Below are positions 35,570 to 43,937 of a stretch of 64,000 nucleotides of DNA, piece after piece. Where the stretch lies: contig CAVVPD010000003.1 of the NCBI GenBank assembly GCA_963750045.1, forward strand, positions 186,001-250,000. The letters run 5' to 3'. The DNA comes from DASUAS01 sp963750045 (lineage in GTDB: Bacteria; Actinomycetota; Acidimicrobiia; IMCC26256; DASPTH01). The position numbers and the translations under genes were made by a program. Below the pieces are notes generated by a model. It did not search any database, was not told where the DNA came from, and saw only the letters and a program-made list of their open reading frames with translations. The first letter of the stretch is position 1. Each line of letters begins with the position of its first letter.

Positions 35570-35976
35570 GCTGGCCTCCGAAATGTGTGCGTGTTCCCAG
35601 GAAGTTGAACGCATTTACGACGATACGTCAAGCATTTCCATGTCGCGCGTCACGCGTGGTGCGCGGTGTCGACGAGCTGTCTCGCTCTCCGTTCGTCTTG
35701 CATTCGATTGCACTCGACTTGCCGCATTGCAGTTCAGATTGCTTTCGGCAATGTGCCCGCGACACGCGCGCGCTGACGCGCGACTCGTGACGAGGGTACG
35801 ACAGACGGCGCACAAAGTGGTGGATATCGCGTTCGTCACCATCGATCGTGCGCGCGCCGCTCGCGCGCGCGCACGCGCTGGACCGCGTCGACACGTGGGC
35901 TCGCGCCGTCGCGCCGCGCTCGCCGCGCGGTCGTTCGACGCGAGCCGATGGGCCGCGCGGTACACCCCGACGCGGA
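35570..35976. other. Intergenic region upstream of HU
   Basis: About 400 bp without a supported gene. It is less GC-rich than the surroundings (for example ATTCGATTGCACTCGACTTG near 35702) and must hold the hup promoter. Short open frames here have no family features. A (CG)n-rich stretch lies at 35845-35885. No riboswitch or small RNA was recognised. Confidence 0.6.
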
Positions 35977-36002
35977 GAAGCCCGGCCGGTGGGCCGGGCT
36001 TC
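35977..36002 (-). terminator. Terminator after the gltX-tRNA genes
   Basis: GAAGCCCGGCC (35977-35987) and GGCCGGGCTTC (35992-36002) form an 11-bp stem with a 4-base loop, 7 bases beyond the 3' end of tRNA-Glu on its strand. Position and strength fit termination of the tRNA transcript. No clear T run. Confidence 0.78.
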
Positions 36003-36008
36003 TTGCTG

Positions 36009-36081
36009 CAGCCCCGAGCAGATTCGAACTGCCGTTACCGCCTTGAGAGGGCGGCGTCCTGGGCCACTAGACGACGGGGCC
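36009..36081 (-). tRNA. tRNA-Glu (anticodon CTC)
   Basis: 73 nt without encoded CCA. The acceptor GGCCCCG pairs with CGGGGCT (one G-U), the D arm contains GTCTAGTGG, the anticodon stem GCCGCC/GGCGG frames loop CTCTCAA with anticodon CTC, and the T arm has GGCAGTTCGAATCTGC. It is 19 bp downstream of tRNA-Gln and is the last gene before the terminator. Confidence 0.93.
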
Positions 36082-36100
36082 AGACCTCATGTGCTGCAAG

Positions 36101-36172
36101 CTCGGGGGGGAGGACTCGAACCCCCAAAGACAGGACCAGAACCTGTTGTGTTGCCGATTACACCACCCCCGA
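36101..36172 (-). tRNA. tRNA-Gln (anticodon CTG)
   Basis: 72 nt without encoded CCA. The acceptor TCGGGGG pairs with CCCCCGA, the D arm contains GTGTAATCGGCAAC, the anticodon stem ACAGG/CCTGT frames loop TTCTGGT with anticodon CTG, and the T arm has GGTTCGAGTCC. It lies 33 bp downstream of the gltX stop on the same strand. Confidence 0.93.
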
Positions 36173-36205
36173 AGGTCCGCTCAGACTAGCGGACGGGTGC
36201 CCCCG

Positions 36206-37627
36206 TCACGCCAAGCGTTCCCGGGCGGCGCGGAGGCGGGCGAGGGTGCGATCACGGCCGAGCAGGTGCATCGAGTCGAAGAGCGGGAGCCCGCGGTGCA
36301 CTCCTTCGACCGCCGCGTACACCGCGGGCGCAACCTTTCGGAACTTGATCCCGATCGCGTCGGTGACCGCCTGGAGCGCGAGCTCCTCGACCGTCCACTC
36401 GCAGGACTCGACGTGGGCGATGACCGCGTCGAGCACCTCGACGATCCGGTCGGTGCCGACGAGGACCTCCCACGACTCCGGCTCGATCCGGAAGTCGGCT
36501 TCGTCCACGAACAGGAAACCCATCTGGTCGACGACCTGGACGAGCGTCACGGCGCGCGGCTGCGCGATCGCAATGGCCTGTGCACCGAGCTCCTGATCGA
36601 ACGCGGCGCCGAAGCGCGCCCGGGCCATCGGTTCGACCCTGGCAACCAGATCGTCGAGCGAGAGCCTCCGAATCCATTCGCCGTTCAACCAGTCGAGCTT
36701 CGCCCGGTCGAACCCCGCCGCCGCGTGCGTCACGCGGTCAAGATCGAACGCGGCCGCGATCTCGCTCGCGCTCATCACCTCGTTGCCGTCCTCGGCCGGC
36801 GCCCACCCGAGCAGCGCGAGGTAGTTCATGAGCGCTTCCGGGAGATATCCCTCCTCGACGAAGTCCTCGAGCGCGACCGCGCCGTGGCGTTTCGACAGCT
36901 TGGCCCGCGACTCGGCATCGACGATGAGCGGGAGGTGCGCATATTCAGGTGCGTCGGTCGCGCCCAGGGCGGCGCGCAGCGCCAGCACCCGGTGAGTCGA
37001 GTCGATGAGGTCCTCGCCGCGGATCACGTGGGTGATCCGCATCTCCATGTCGTCGACCGCGTTGGCGAGGAAGAAGATCGGTGTGCGGTCGGAGCGGACG
37101 ATCACGAAGTCGTGGATGAGCGACCACTCGACCCGGACCTCGCCCCGGATCAGGTCGGTGAACGAGCTCACGCCGTCGTCGGGCGTGCGGAAGCGGAGGG
37201 TGCGCGGGCGTCCCTCCGCAGCCAAGGCCACGCGCTCGTCGGGCGTCAGCGCGCGGCAACGGCCGTCGTAGCCGGGCGCGCGGCCCTCGGCGACGGCGGC
37301 GTCGTTGCGCTCCCGCACCTCGTCCTCGGTGCAGTAGCACTCGTACGCGTCGCCCCGCGACAGCAGCCGATCGGCCGCCGCGAGGTACAGCTCGAAGCGC
37401 GTGCTCTGCAGGACGGGACCCACGTCCCAGTCGAGCCCGAGCCAACGCAGCGTGTCCTGGATGCCGACGACCCATTCCTCGCGGCTGCGGGCGATGTCGG
37501 TGTCCTCGATCCGCAACACGAACGCCCCGCCGTGGTGGCGGGCATAGAGCCAGTTGAAGAGCGCGGTGCGCGCGCTCCCGATGTGCAACGAGCCCGTGGG
37601 TGCGGGCGAGAACCGGACGCGGACCAT
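36206..37627 (-). CDS. gltX: Glutamyl-tRNA synthetase
   Basis: 473 residues, class I synthetase. FSPAPTGSLHIGSARTALFN contains the HIGH-type motif, KLSKRHG the KMSKS-type loop, and FVLRIEDTDIARS and HVIRGEDLIDSTHR are GluRS marks. The start ATG 37627 overlaps the preceding stop (TGATG), so translation is coupled. It attaches Glu to tRNA-Glu and, where glutaminyl-tRNA is made by GatCAB, to tRNA-Gln; both tRNAs are encoded immediately downstream. The C-terminal anticodon-binding part ends LRAARERLA. Confidence 0.95.
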   Translation of the reverse strand: MVRVRFSPAPTGSLHIGSARTALFNWLYARHHGGAFVLRIEDTDIARSREEWVVGIQDTLRWLGLDWDVGPVLQSTRFELYLAAADRLLSRGDAYECYCTEDEVRERNDAAVAEGRAPGYDGRCRALTPDERVALAAEGRPRTLRFRTPDDGVSSFTDLIRGEVRVEWSLIHDFVIVRSDRTPIFFLANAVDDMEMRITHVIRGEDLIDSTHRVLALRAALGATDAPEYAHLPLIVDAESRAKLSKRHGAVALEDFVEEGYLPEALMNYLALLGWAPAEDGNEVMSASEIAAAFDLDRVTHAAAGFDRAKLDWLNGEWIRRLSLDDLVARVEPMARARFGAAFDQELGAQAIAIAQPRAVTLVQVVDQMGFLFVDEADFRIEPESWEVLVGTDRIVEVLDAVIAHVESCEWTVEELALQAVTDAIGIKFRKVAPAVYAAVEGVHRGLPLFDSMHLLGRDRTLARLRAARERLA

Positions 37628-38163
37628 CAACCCTGCGAGAGGGAACGGCGCAGCGACGCCCGGAACTCGTCGACCAGCGCGGGCACCTGCGGCGGCTTCC
37701 GCAGCACCGCGTCGGACACCGCGTCGACGACGGCGCGGCGCACGTCGTACTCGTGGTCGGCGCCATGGAGCGTCTCGGTCCGCCACTCGGCGAACTCCGG
37801 CTCGACCTCGCCCTGGTAGCCGAGCAGCTTGGACGCGATCTCGACGTCGGCCATGGTGGGCGCGCGCCCGAAGGACCCGGCCCGCTTCATCCCCAGCTCC
37901 GAGATGACGGCCAGCGCGTCGGCCATCGACTCGTGCCCCGACAGCGCGACCTTGTCGCGCAGGCGGTTCGCCATCGTGACCGCGTAGCCCACGTTGGGTC
38001 CGGGACGCCCGAGGAGGTCGCCCGAGGGTTGGCCGGCGACGAGATCACCGGGCCGGTCGGCCCGCCAGGCCTTGGCCGCGGGCATGTGCACGCCGGGGGC
38101 CAGGTTGGTCTCCTGACGCGGGAGGTCCTCGAGATCGGGGGAGACGAACGGGTCCGTGGGCAT
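37627..38163 (-). CDS. Conserved-looking protein of unknown function between cimA and gltX
   Basis: 178 residues, family not recognised. The N-terminus is Pro-rich and extended (TDPFVSPDLEDLPRQETNLA), followed by NVGYAVTMANRLRDKVAL and helical segments DALAVISELGMKRAGSFGRA and PTMADVEIASKLLGYQGEVE, ending in LVDEFRASLRRSL. No signal peptide, membrane segment or metal motif. Tight coupling on both sides (9 bp after cimA, 1-base overlap with gltX) shows it is a true operon member. Soluble, mostly helical, cytoplasmic by appearance. Confidence 0.75.
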   Translation of the reverse strand: MPTDPFVSPDLEDLPRQETNLAPGVHMPAAKAWRADRPGDLVAGQPSGDLLGRPGPNVGYAVTMANRLRDKVALSGHESMADALAVISELGMKRAGSFGRAPTMADVEIASKLLGYQGEVEPEFAEWRTETLHGADHEYDVRRAVVDAVSDAVLRKPPQVPALVDEFRASLRRSLSQG

Positions 38164-38172
38164 GCTTGAGTG

Positions 38173-39801
38173 CTAGTGCCCCGCGTCACCCTGGAGCAAG
38201 CCGTACACCAACGAGTCGTACAGCGCCTGCCACGACGCCTCGATGATGTTCTCGCTCACGCCGATGGTCGTCCACGTCCGGTCGCCGTTCGTGGAGTCGA
38301 CCAGCACCCGGGTGACGGCCCCGGTCCCCTTCGCGGTGTCGAGCACCCGCACCTTGTAGTCGGTGAGGTGCACCTGCCCGAGCTGGACATGACGGTCGCC
38401 CAGCGCCGAGCGCAACGCGCTGTCGAGCGCGTTCACCGGCCCGTTGCCCTCCGCGGTCGCGATCACCCGCTCACCGCCGACGTGCACCTTGATGGTCGCC
38501 TCGGTGGTGACGGCGCCCGGCGTCGTGAACGGATCGTCGTCGTCGGTGATGACCCGGAACGACTCGACGTCGAACCACGGCTGCTCCCAGCCACCGGCGC
38601 GGCGCATGAGCAGCTCGAGCGACGCGTCGGCCACCTCGAAGTGGTAGCCCTCGTGCTCCATCCGCTTCAGCGTGTCGATCAGCTCGTTCAGCTGCGGGCC
38701 ATCGAGCGTGAGCCCGAGCTCCTTCGCCTTGAGCGTGAGCGTGCTCTTGCCGGCCAGCTCCGACACGACGAAGCGGGTGCCGTTCCCGACGGAGTCCGGG
38801 TGGACGTGCTCGTAGGCATCCGGCCGCTTGGCGATCGCGCTCACGTGCAGGCCCGCCTTGTGCGCGAACGCCGACGAACCGACGTAGGCCGCCTGCGGGT
38901 TGAGCGCCATGTTGACGAGCTCGGCGACGTGGTGGGCGACGGGCGTGAGCCGCTCGAGCCGGTCGGCCGGGATGGTGGTGATCCCCATCTTGAGGGTGAG
39001 GTTCGGGATGATCGTCGTGAGGTTGCAGTTGCCGGTCCGCTCGCCGTAGCCGTTGATCGTGCCCTGCACCTGGATCGCGCCCGCCCGTACGCCCGCGAGC
39101 GCGTTGGCCACGCCCGTGCCGGCGTCGTCGTGGAGGTGCACCGCGACCCCGGCGTCGGTGCCGAAGTATTCGACCACCTCGCCCACGATGCGCTCCACCT
39201 CGTCCGGGAGCGTGCCCCCGTTCGTGTCGCAGAGCACGAGGCGGGTCGCGCCGGTCTGCACCGCACCCTCGAGCACCCGCATCGAGAACTCGGAGTTGCG
39301 GCGGTAGCCGTCGAAGAAGTGCTCGGCGTCGTAGAACACGTCGCGCCCGTCGGCCTTCAGGAACGCCACCGAGTCGGCGACCATGGCCACGCCCTCGTCG
39401 AGGGTGGTGCCCAGCGCCTCGAGCACGTGATAGTCCCACGCCTTGCCGACGATGCACACGGTCGACGTGCCCGCGGCCAGCAGGTTGCGCAGGGTGTCGT
39501 CGGAATCGACCTTTCCCTTCACGCGACGCGTGGAGCCGAAGGCGACCAGGATCGAATGGTCCAGTGCCAAGTCGGACGGCGCGCGCCGGAAGAATTCGTC
39601 GTCCTTCGGGTTGGCGCCGGGCCAGCCCGCCTCGATGAAGTCGACGCCGAGCCAGTCGAGCTGCTCGGCGATGCGCAGCTTGTCGTCGACCGTGAGCGAG
39701 ATGCCCTCGAGCTGGCTGCCGTCGCGCAGCGTCGTGTCGTAGATCTCGACTCGCTCGGGCCACCTCGGGTCGCGTACCGGGGTCAGGTCGTTAACGGACA
39801 T
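38173..39801 (-). CDS. cimA: (R)-citramalate synthase
   Basis: 542 residues, LeuA-like acyltransferase. The TIM barrel begins VEIYDTTLRDGSQLEGISLT; metal and catalytic motifs are IEAGWPGANPKD, LCDTNGGTLP and HLHDDAGTGVANALAGVRAG; INGYGERTGNCNL follows. The C-terminal regulatory domain (about 400-540) contains TTEATIKVHVGGERVIATAE and DYKVRVLDTAKGTGAVTRVL. The barrel sequence and length fit the CimA type (pyruvate plus acetyl-CoA to citramalate, for isoleucine) rather than isopropylmalate synthase. It overlaps the ilvE 3' end by 11 bases. Confidence 0.9.
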   Translation of the reverse strand: MSVNDLTPVRDPRWPERVEIYDTTLRDGSQLEGISLTVDDKLRIAEQLDWLGVDFIEAGWPGANPKDDEFFRRAPSDLALDHSILVAFGSTRRVKGKVDSDDTLRNLLAAGTSTVCIVGKAWDYHVLEALGTTLDEGVAMVADSVAFLKADGRDVFYDAEHFFDGYRRNSEFSMRVLEGAVQTGATRLVLCDTNGGTLPDEVERIVGEVVEYFGTDAGVAVHLHDDAGTGVANALAGVRAGAIQVQGTINGYGERTGNCNLTTIIPNLTLKMGITTIPADRLERLTPVAHHVAELVNMALNPQAAYVGSSAFAHKAGLHVSAIAKRPDAYEHVHPDSVGNGTRFVVSELAGKSTLTLKAKELGLTLDGPQLNELIDTLKRMEHEGYHFEVADASLELLMRRAGGWEQPWFDVESFRVITDDDDPFTTPGAVTTEATIKVHVGGERVIATAEGNGPVNALDSALRSALGDRHVQLGQVHLTDYKVRVLDTAKGTGAVTRVLVDSTNGDRTWTTIGVSENIIEASWQALYDSLVYGLLQGDAGH

Positions 39802-40709
39802 ACTCCAACCAGTCCTTGTACTGCTCCACCTCGCCGCGCACCGCGGCGAAGTACGTCTCCTGGAGCTTGCGGGTGATCTCCCCCCGCTCGCCGATCTCGC
39901 GGTCGTCGACCGAGCGGATCGGCACCACCTCGGCGGCCGTGCCGGTCAGGAACGCCTCGTCGGCGAGGTAGAGGTCGTGGCGGAGCATCTGCTCCTCCTT
40001 GACCGTGTAGCCGAGGTCGCGGGCGATGGTGATGATCGAATCGCGCGGTGATGCCCGCGAGCGCGCCGCTCGACAGCGGCGGCGTGACGAGCACGCCGTT
40101 CTTCACGATGAAGAGGTTCTCACCGGTGCACTCGGCCACGAAGCCGTGCGTGTTCAGCAGGATCGCCTCGTCGTAGCCGGACTGGACCGCCTCGACCTTG
40201 GCCAGGCTCGAGTTGATGTAGATGCCGGTTCCCTTGGCTGCGACCGGATTGATGTTCGGGTCCATGCGCCGCCACGACGACACCTTCATCCGCACGCCCG
40301 CCTCGAGGCTCTCCTCGCCGAGGTAGGCGCCCCACGGCCACACCGCGATCGACACGTTCACCTCGCACGCCAGCGGGTTGAGCCCGATCTCCCCGTAGCC
40401 GAGGTACGCGATCGGCCGCACGTAGCAGGATTCGAGCCCGCTCTCGCGCACGGTGAGCTTGCACGCGTCGACGAGCTGGTCGCGCGTCCACGGGATCTTC
40501 ATCATGATGAGCTTGGCGGAGTCGAACAGGCGCTGGACGTGGTCGGTGAGGCGGAACACCGCGGCGCCGTCGGCGGCCGCGTAGGTGCGGATGCCCTCGA
40601 ACACACCTGAGCCGTAGTGCAGGCTGTGGGTGAGCACGTGGACCTTGGCCTCGTCCCACGGCACCAGCTCGCCGTCCATCCAGATCTTCTCGGTCTTCTC
40701 GATGGGCAT
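39791..40709 (-). CDS. ilvE: Branched-chain amino-acid aminotransferase (one frame break)
   Basis: About 306 residues, class IV PLP enzyme. MDGELVPWDEAKVHVLTHSL and HYGSGVFEGIRTY open the fold; GIYINSSLAKVEAVQSGYDE holds the PLP lysine; ECTGENLFIVKNG is the Glu-Asn motif. Near 40045 the frame breaks at ACCGCGCGATTCG. One CG gives ITARDSIITIARDLGYTV and then the conserved MLRHDLYLADEAFLTGTAAE and VVPIRSVDDREIG to the end at 39791. It transfers amino groups from glutamate to Leu, Ile and Val keto acids. A Shine-Dalgarno-like GAGAGGA precedes ATG 40709, and leuB ends 30 bp upstream. Confidence 0.92.
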
Positions 40710-40739
40710 CGTCAGATCCTCTCGTTCTCAGACTCGTTC

Positions 40740-41732
40740 TCAGACCCGCGCCGCGATCGCGTCGCCGATCTCGGCGGTCGATCCGTTCACGTCGTCGGAC
40801 TTGTCGACCGCGGCCTGTACTCGGGCCGCGGCGTCGGCCTCACCCAGGAACTCCAACATCATCGCCGCCGAGATGATGGCGGCCCGCGGATCCGCCTTCC
40901 CGGTGCCGGCGATGTCGGGCGCGGAACCATGGACCGGCTCGAACAACGACGGGCCGGTGCGCGCCGGGTTGAGGTTGCCGGACGCGGCACGCCCGACGCC
41001 TCCCGAGACCGCTCCGCCGAGGTCGGTGAGGATGTCACCGAAGAGGTTGTCGGTGACGATCACGTCGTACCGGCCGGGATCCTCGACGAAGTAGATGCAC
41101 GCGGCGTCGACGTGGTGGTAGCCGGTGGTGACCTCGGGAAACCCCGCCGCGACGGCGTCGAACGCCCGCTGCCACAGTTCGCCGGCGAACGTCAGCACGT
41201 TGGTCTTGTGGACGAGGGTGAGGTGTTTGCGCTCGCGCGACTGCGCCAGCTCGAACGCGTAGCGCACCGCCCGCTCGACGCCCATGCGGGTGTTCACGGA
41301 GCCCTGGGTCGCGACCTCGTGTGGCGTGCCCCTGCGCAGGAAGCCCCCCTCGCCGGCGTAGGTGCCTTCGGTGTTCTCGCGCACGACGATCATGTCGACG
41401 CCGTCGTTGAACCGGCTCGGCCCGGCGACGAAGGGACGCAGGTTCACGTAGAGGTCGAGCTCGAAGCGCAACGTGAGGAGCAGGCCGCGCTCGATCACCC
41501 CGGGTGGCACCTCGGGGGTGCCGACCGCGCCGAGCATGACCGCGTCGAGCCCCCGGATGGCGTCGAGGTGCTCCTGCTCGAGAACCACCCCGTCCTTCAG
41601 GTATCGGGTGCCGCCGAGGTCGAAGGGCACGGCGTCGTACGCGACGCCGGCCGCGTCGACGCACTTCATGGCCTCGGCCACGACCTCGGGCCCGATGCCG
41701 TCACCGCCGATGACGCCGATCTGGTAGCTCAC
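40740..41732 (-). CDS. leuB: 3-isopropylmalate dehydrogenase
   Basis: 330 residues, beta-decarboxylating dehydrogenase. IGVIGGDGIGPEVVAEA is the N-terminal signature, LLLTLRFELDLYVNLRP the substrate loop, VVRENTEGTYAGEGG follows, and VTDNLFGDILTDLGGAVSGG is the metal-binding family signature. GTG 41732 follows GAGGA. First structural gene of the minus-strand operon, preceded by a leader peptide and terminator (41768-41882). An isocitrate/tartrate dehydrogenase relative would be the alternative, but operon context favours LeuB. Confidence 0.92.
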   Translation of the reverse strand: MSYQIGVIGGDGIGPEVVAEAMKCVDAAGVAYDAVPFDLGGTRYLKDGVVLEQEHLDAIRGLDAVMLGAVGTPEVPPGVIERGLLLTLRFELDLYVNLRPFVAGPSRFNDGVDMIVVRENTEGTYAGEGGFLRRGTPHEVATQGSVNTRMGVERAVRYAFELAQSRERKHLTLVHKTNVLTFAGELWQRAFDAVAAGFPEVTTGYHHVDAACIYFVEDPGRYDVIVTDNLFGDILTDLGGAVSGGVGRAASGNLNPARTGPSLFEPVHGSAPDIAGTGKADPRAAIISAAMMLEFLGEADAAARVQAAVDKSDDVNGSTAEIGDAIAARV

Positions 41733-41767
41733 TGGTTGGTCCTCACGGTGGAAGTGTCCCGGCAACG

Positions 41768-41807
41768 AAAAACCGCCCGACTCCGGTGGTGGCCGAAGTG
41801 GACGGTT
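41768..41807 (-). terminator. Attenuator terminator before leuB
   Basis: On the minus strand AACCGTCCACTTCGG (41793-41807), a CCACCA loop and CCGGAGTCGGGCGGTT (41771-41786) pair through about 14 positions with G-U pairs and one bulge, followed directly by a run of five T (A run at 41768-41772). It ends 36 bp before the leuB start and 28 bp after the leader peptide stop, the classic place for a transcription attenuator. Confidence 0.85.
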
Positions 41808-41811
41808 GGAG

Positions 41812-41835
41812 GCGAACGCCGGAGACGGCGTTCGC
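41812..41835 (-). promoter_or_regulatory. Leader hairpin between leader peptide and terminator
   Basis: GCGAACGCCG (41812-41821) and CGGCGTTCGC (41826-41835) form a 10-bp perfect stem with a GAGA loop on the plus strand. It starts at the last base of the leader stop codon. It could be the pause or protector hairpin whose fate depends on the ribosome on the leader peptide. An explicit antiterminator pairing was not worked out. Confidence 0.7.
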
Positions 41836-41882
41836 TACAGAATGACGACGAGTGCGTGCGAGGAAGTGCCGTTCCGCTGCAT
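41835..41882 (-). CDS. Branched-chain amino-acid leader peptide
   Basis: 15-codon ORF MQRNGTSSHALVVIL then TAG. Its last five residues are Leu-Val-Val-Ile-Leu, exactly the amino acids made by the downstream leuB-ilvE-cimA genes. It is followed at once by a hairpin and then a T-run terminator, as in ribosome-mediated attenuation. Stalling on scarce Leu, Val or Ile codons (CTC GTC GTC ATT CTG) would favour read-through. No strong Shine-Dalgarno sequence is seen; an overlapping upstream ATG is in another frame. Confidence 0.82.
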   Translation of the reverse strand: MQRNGTSSHALVVIL

Positions 41883-42056
41883 GAACCAGCCATGTTGCCA
41901 CTTCGTGGAGTCACTGTCAATCGGATTGCCGAACCGGTGCGTTGCCGTGCCGGTGCGTTGCTGAGCGGGCGCTGAGATCCGGTCCAATCCCTTCGGTGAA
42001 GTTCACCGTACCCTGGGCGACGTCGATCGTTCGGACGCGACGGGAGGGCAGGGACC

Positions 42057-42746
42057 ATGCGCCGGATCGGGAAATGGCTCGCGCTGGGCCTCGTGCTGGT
42101 CGTCGCTCTCGGGGTCGCCGGCTGGTACTTCTTCCTGAAGACGGATCCGGAGCCCCGCGCCACGATCGAGCAGACGCCGGTGGTCACCGACGGCGGGGCC
42201 GCGGCCGGGCCGGACGGCACCTGGACGGTGAAACCGGGGACCGCGGACAACTTCGTCGGCTACCGGGTCACCGAGAAGCTCTTCGCCAACATCTCCGAGA
42301 CCGAGGCGACGGGCCGCACGGACCAGGTGACCGCGAGCATGACGATCGACGGCACCACCGTGAGCGACGTCACCGTCACCGCCGACCTGCGTGACCTCAC
42401 GTCCGACAACAGCTTCCGCGACGGCCGGATCAAGAGCGAGGGCCTGGAGTCCGACCGGTTCCCCGAGGCCAAGTTCGTCCTGACGTCGCCGATCACGCTC
42501 GGCGAGGTGCCGGTCGCCGGCGAGACGGTCAAGGCCGAGGCCACGGGCGACTTCACCCTCCACGGCGTCACCCGGAGCGTGACCATCTCACTCGAGGGGC
42601 GCTGGGACGGCACGCAGGTCCAGGTGGTGGGAAGCCTGCCGATCGTGTTCGGTGACTACGGGATCAGCGCCCCGACGGCCCAGGCGGTCGCTTCGGTGGA
42701 AGACCACGGCGAGCTGGAGTTGCACCTGTTCTTCCAGCCGTCGTAG
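42057..42746 (+). CDS. YceI-family lipid-binding protein, membrane-anchored
   Basis: 229 residues. One N-terminal membrane helix (WLALGLVLVVALGVAGWYFF) without a cleavage site anchors an extracytoplasmic YceI beta-barrel. The barrel shows GTWTVKPGTADNFVGYRVTE, ADLRDLTSDNSFRDGRIKSE, RFPEAKFVLTSPI and GDFTLHGVTRSVTISLEGRW, all typical of the family, which binds polyisoprenoids. It stands alone, 49 bp upstream of greA in the same direction. Confidence 0.88.
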   Translation: MRRIGKWLALGLVLVVALGVAGWYFFLKTDPEPRATIEQTPVVTDGGAAAGPDGTWTVKPGTADNFVGYRVTEKLFANISETEATGRTDQVTASMTIDGTTVSDVTVTADLRDLTSDNSFRDGRIKSEGLESDRFPEAKFVLTSPITLGEVPVAGETVKAEATGDFTLHGVTRSVTISLEGRWDGTQVQVVGSLPIVFGDYGISAPTAQAVASVEDHGELELHLFFQPS

Positions 42747-42795
42747 GCGGTTCTTCCGGCAGTCTTCGGCGGCGTCCGGCCGGTAGCCTGCACGG

Positions 42796-43266
42796 ATGGA
42801 TCCGTCGCACCTCTCGCAGGAGGCCTACGCCCGGCTCGAGGAAGAGCTCGCCGACCGGTCGGGACCGCGCCGGCGCGAGATCTCGGCCTGGATCGAGCGC
42901 GCCCGCGAGCACGGCGACATCAAGGAGAACGCCGACTACGACGCGGCGAAGAACGAGCAGGGCCACAACGAGGCCCGCGTCCGCCAGATCGAGCAGATCC
43001 TGCGGACCGCCGTGGTCGTCGAGGGCCCCGCGGGTGACGTCGTCGCCCCCGGGACCGTCGTCGAGATCCGGATGGAGGGTGACGACGACACCACGTCCTA
43101 CCTCGTCGGCTCGATCGAGGAGCGCAGCGACGACTTCGAGGTGCTGTCCACCTCGTCGCCGCTGGGGCAGGCGCTGCTCGAGCACTCCCCCGGCGAGACG
43201 GTGAGCTACGAAGGCCCCCGGCGCACCTTCGAGGTCGAGATCGTGAGCGTACGGCCCGTCGGATGA
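42796..43266 (+). CDS. greA: Transcription elongation factor GreA
   Basis: 156 residues. N-terminal coiled coil with EISAWIERAREHGDIKENAD and YDAAKNEQGHNEARVRQIE, which holds the acidic tip (GDIKENADYD) that enters the RNA polymerase channel; the C-terminal FKBP-like domain has GTVVEIRMEGDDDTTSYLVG and SPLGQALLEHSPGETVSYEG. It stimulates cleavage of backtracked transcripts. The stop overlaps the next ATG by four bases (ATGA), so the unknown gene downstream is translationally coupled. Confidence 0.93.
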   Translation: MDPSHLSQEAYARLEEELADRSGPRRREISAWIERAREHGDIKENADYDAAKNEQGHNEARVRQIEQILRTAVVVEGPAGDVVAPGTVVEIRMEGDDDTTSYLVGSIEERSDDFEVLSTSSPLGQALLEHSPGETVSYEGPRRTFEVEIVSVRPVG

Positions 43267-43937
43267 ACCTCGTCGGGCACGTCGCGGTGGCCCTCGATCC
43301 CGAGAGCGACTCGTCCGTGCCGTCGACCGCCTTCCTCGTCGGGTGCATGCTCCCCGATCTCGCGGCGATCGCCCGGGTGCGCTTGGCGCGGCCGGAGGGT
43401 GAGGTCGGCCGCGGCGTGGAGTTCCACCACGCGTGCGACGCGGTGTTCCACGAATCCGAGTGGTTCCGGCGCGCCAACGGCGAGCTGCGGGATTCGCTCG
43501 TGGGTGCGGGCGTCGACTCCGGCGCGGCGCGGGCGTGCTCGCACGCCGGCGTGGAGATGCTGCTCGACGGCGGGCTGGTGGCGAACCCGGCGGTGGAGTC
43601 GGCGGCGCAGGTCACCCTGGACGCGGTCGGCTCCGGTGCGCCCGATCTCGCCGGCCTGGCTCCCGACGACGCGCGCGCCTTGTGGGTCGAGCGTCTGCAC
43701 CTGATCGGCGCGTCGCTGGCGCCGGCGCGCTACGCGGACGCGCGGTTCGTGGCCGAGCGCCTGCACCGCATGACCGCGGGTCGCCGTCGCATCGAGCTGC
43801 GGGCCGAGTATGTCGACGTGGTCGCCGAGGCGCTCGTCGAGGTCCAGCCCGCGATCGCCGCACGCGTGCCGGAGGTGGTCCACACGGTCAGGGTGGCGGT
43901 GGGAGCGTCGGCCCCCAGCCACCACCTCCCGGCGTGA
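43263..43937 (+). CDS. Unknown protein coupled to greA, possibly AcpH-like
   Basis: 224 residues. The start MNLVGHVAVALD, the segment FLVGCMLPDLAAIARVR and VEFHHACDAVFHESEWFRRA recall the layout of acyl-carrier-protein phosphodiesterase (MNxxxHxxxA...G...D....H...D..F), with His6, Asp and paired His as possible metal ligands. Similarity is by eye only and weak. Helical, no membrane segment. The start overlaps the greA stop (ATGA) and the last 50 bp overlap the convergent hyuB 3' end. Confidence 0.6.
   Translation: MNLVGHVAVALDPESDSSVPSTAFLVGCMLPDLAAIARVRLARPEGEVGRGVEFHHACDAVFHESEWFRRANGELRDSLVGAGVDSGAARACSHAGVEMLLDGGLVANPAVESAAQVTLDAVGSGAPDLAGLAPDDARALWVERLHLIGASLAPARYADARFVAERLHRMTAGRRRIELRAEYVDVVAEALVEVQPAIAARVPEVVHTVRVAVGASAPSHHLPA

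Noticed and set aside
35845..35885. (CG)n-rich tract as an attachment site or origin element
   Set aside because: No duplicated core, integrase, DnaA boxes or tRNA-end repeat; probably only compositional.
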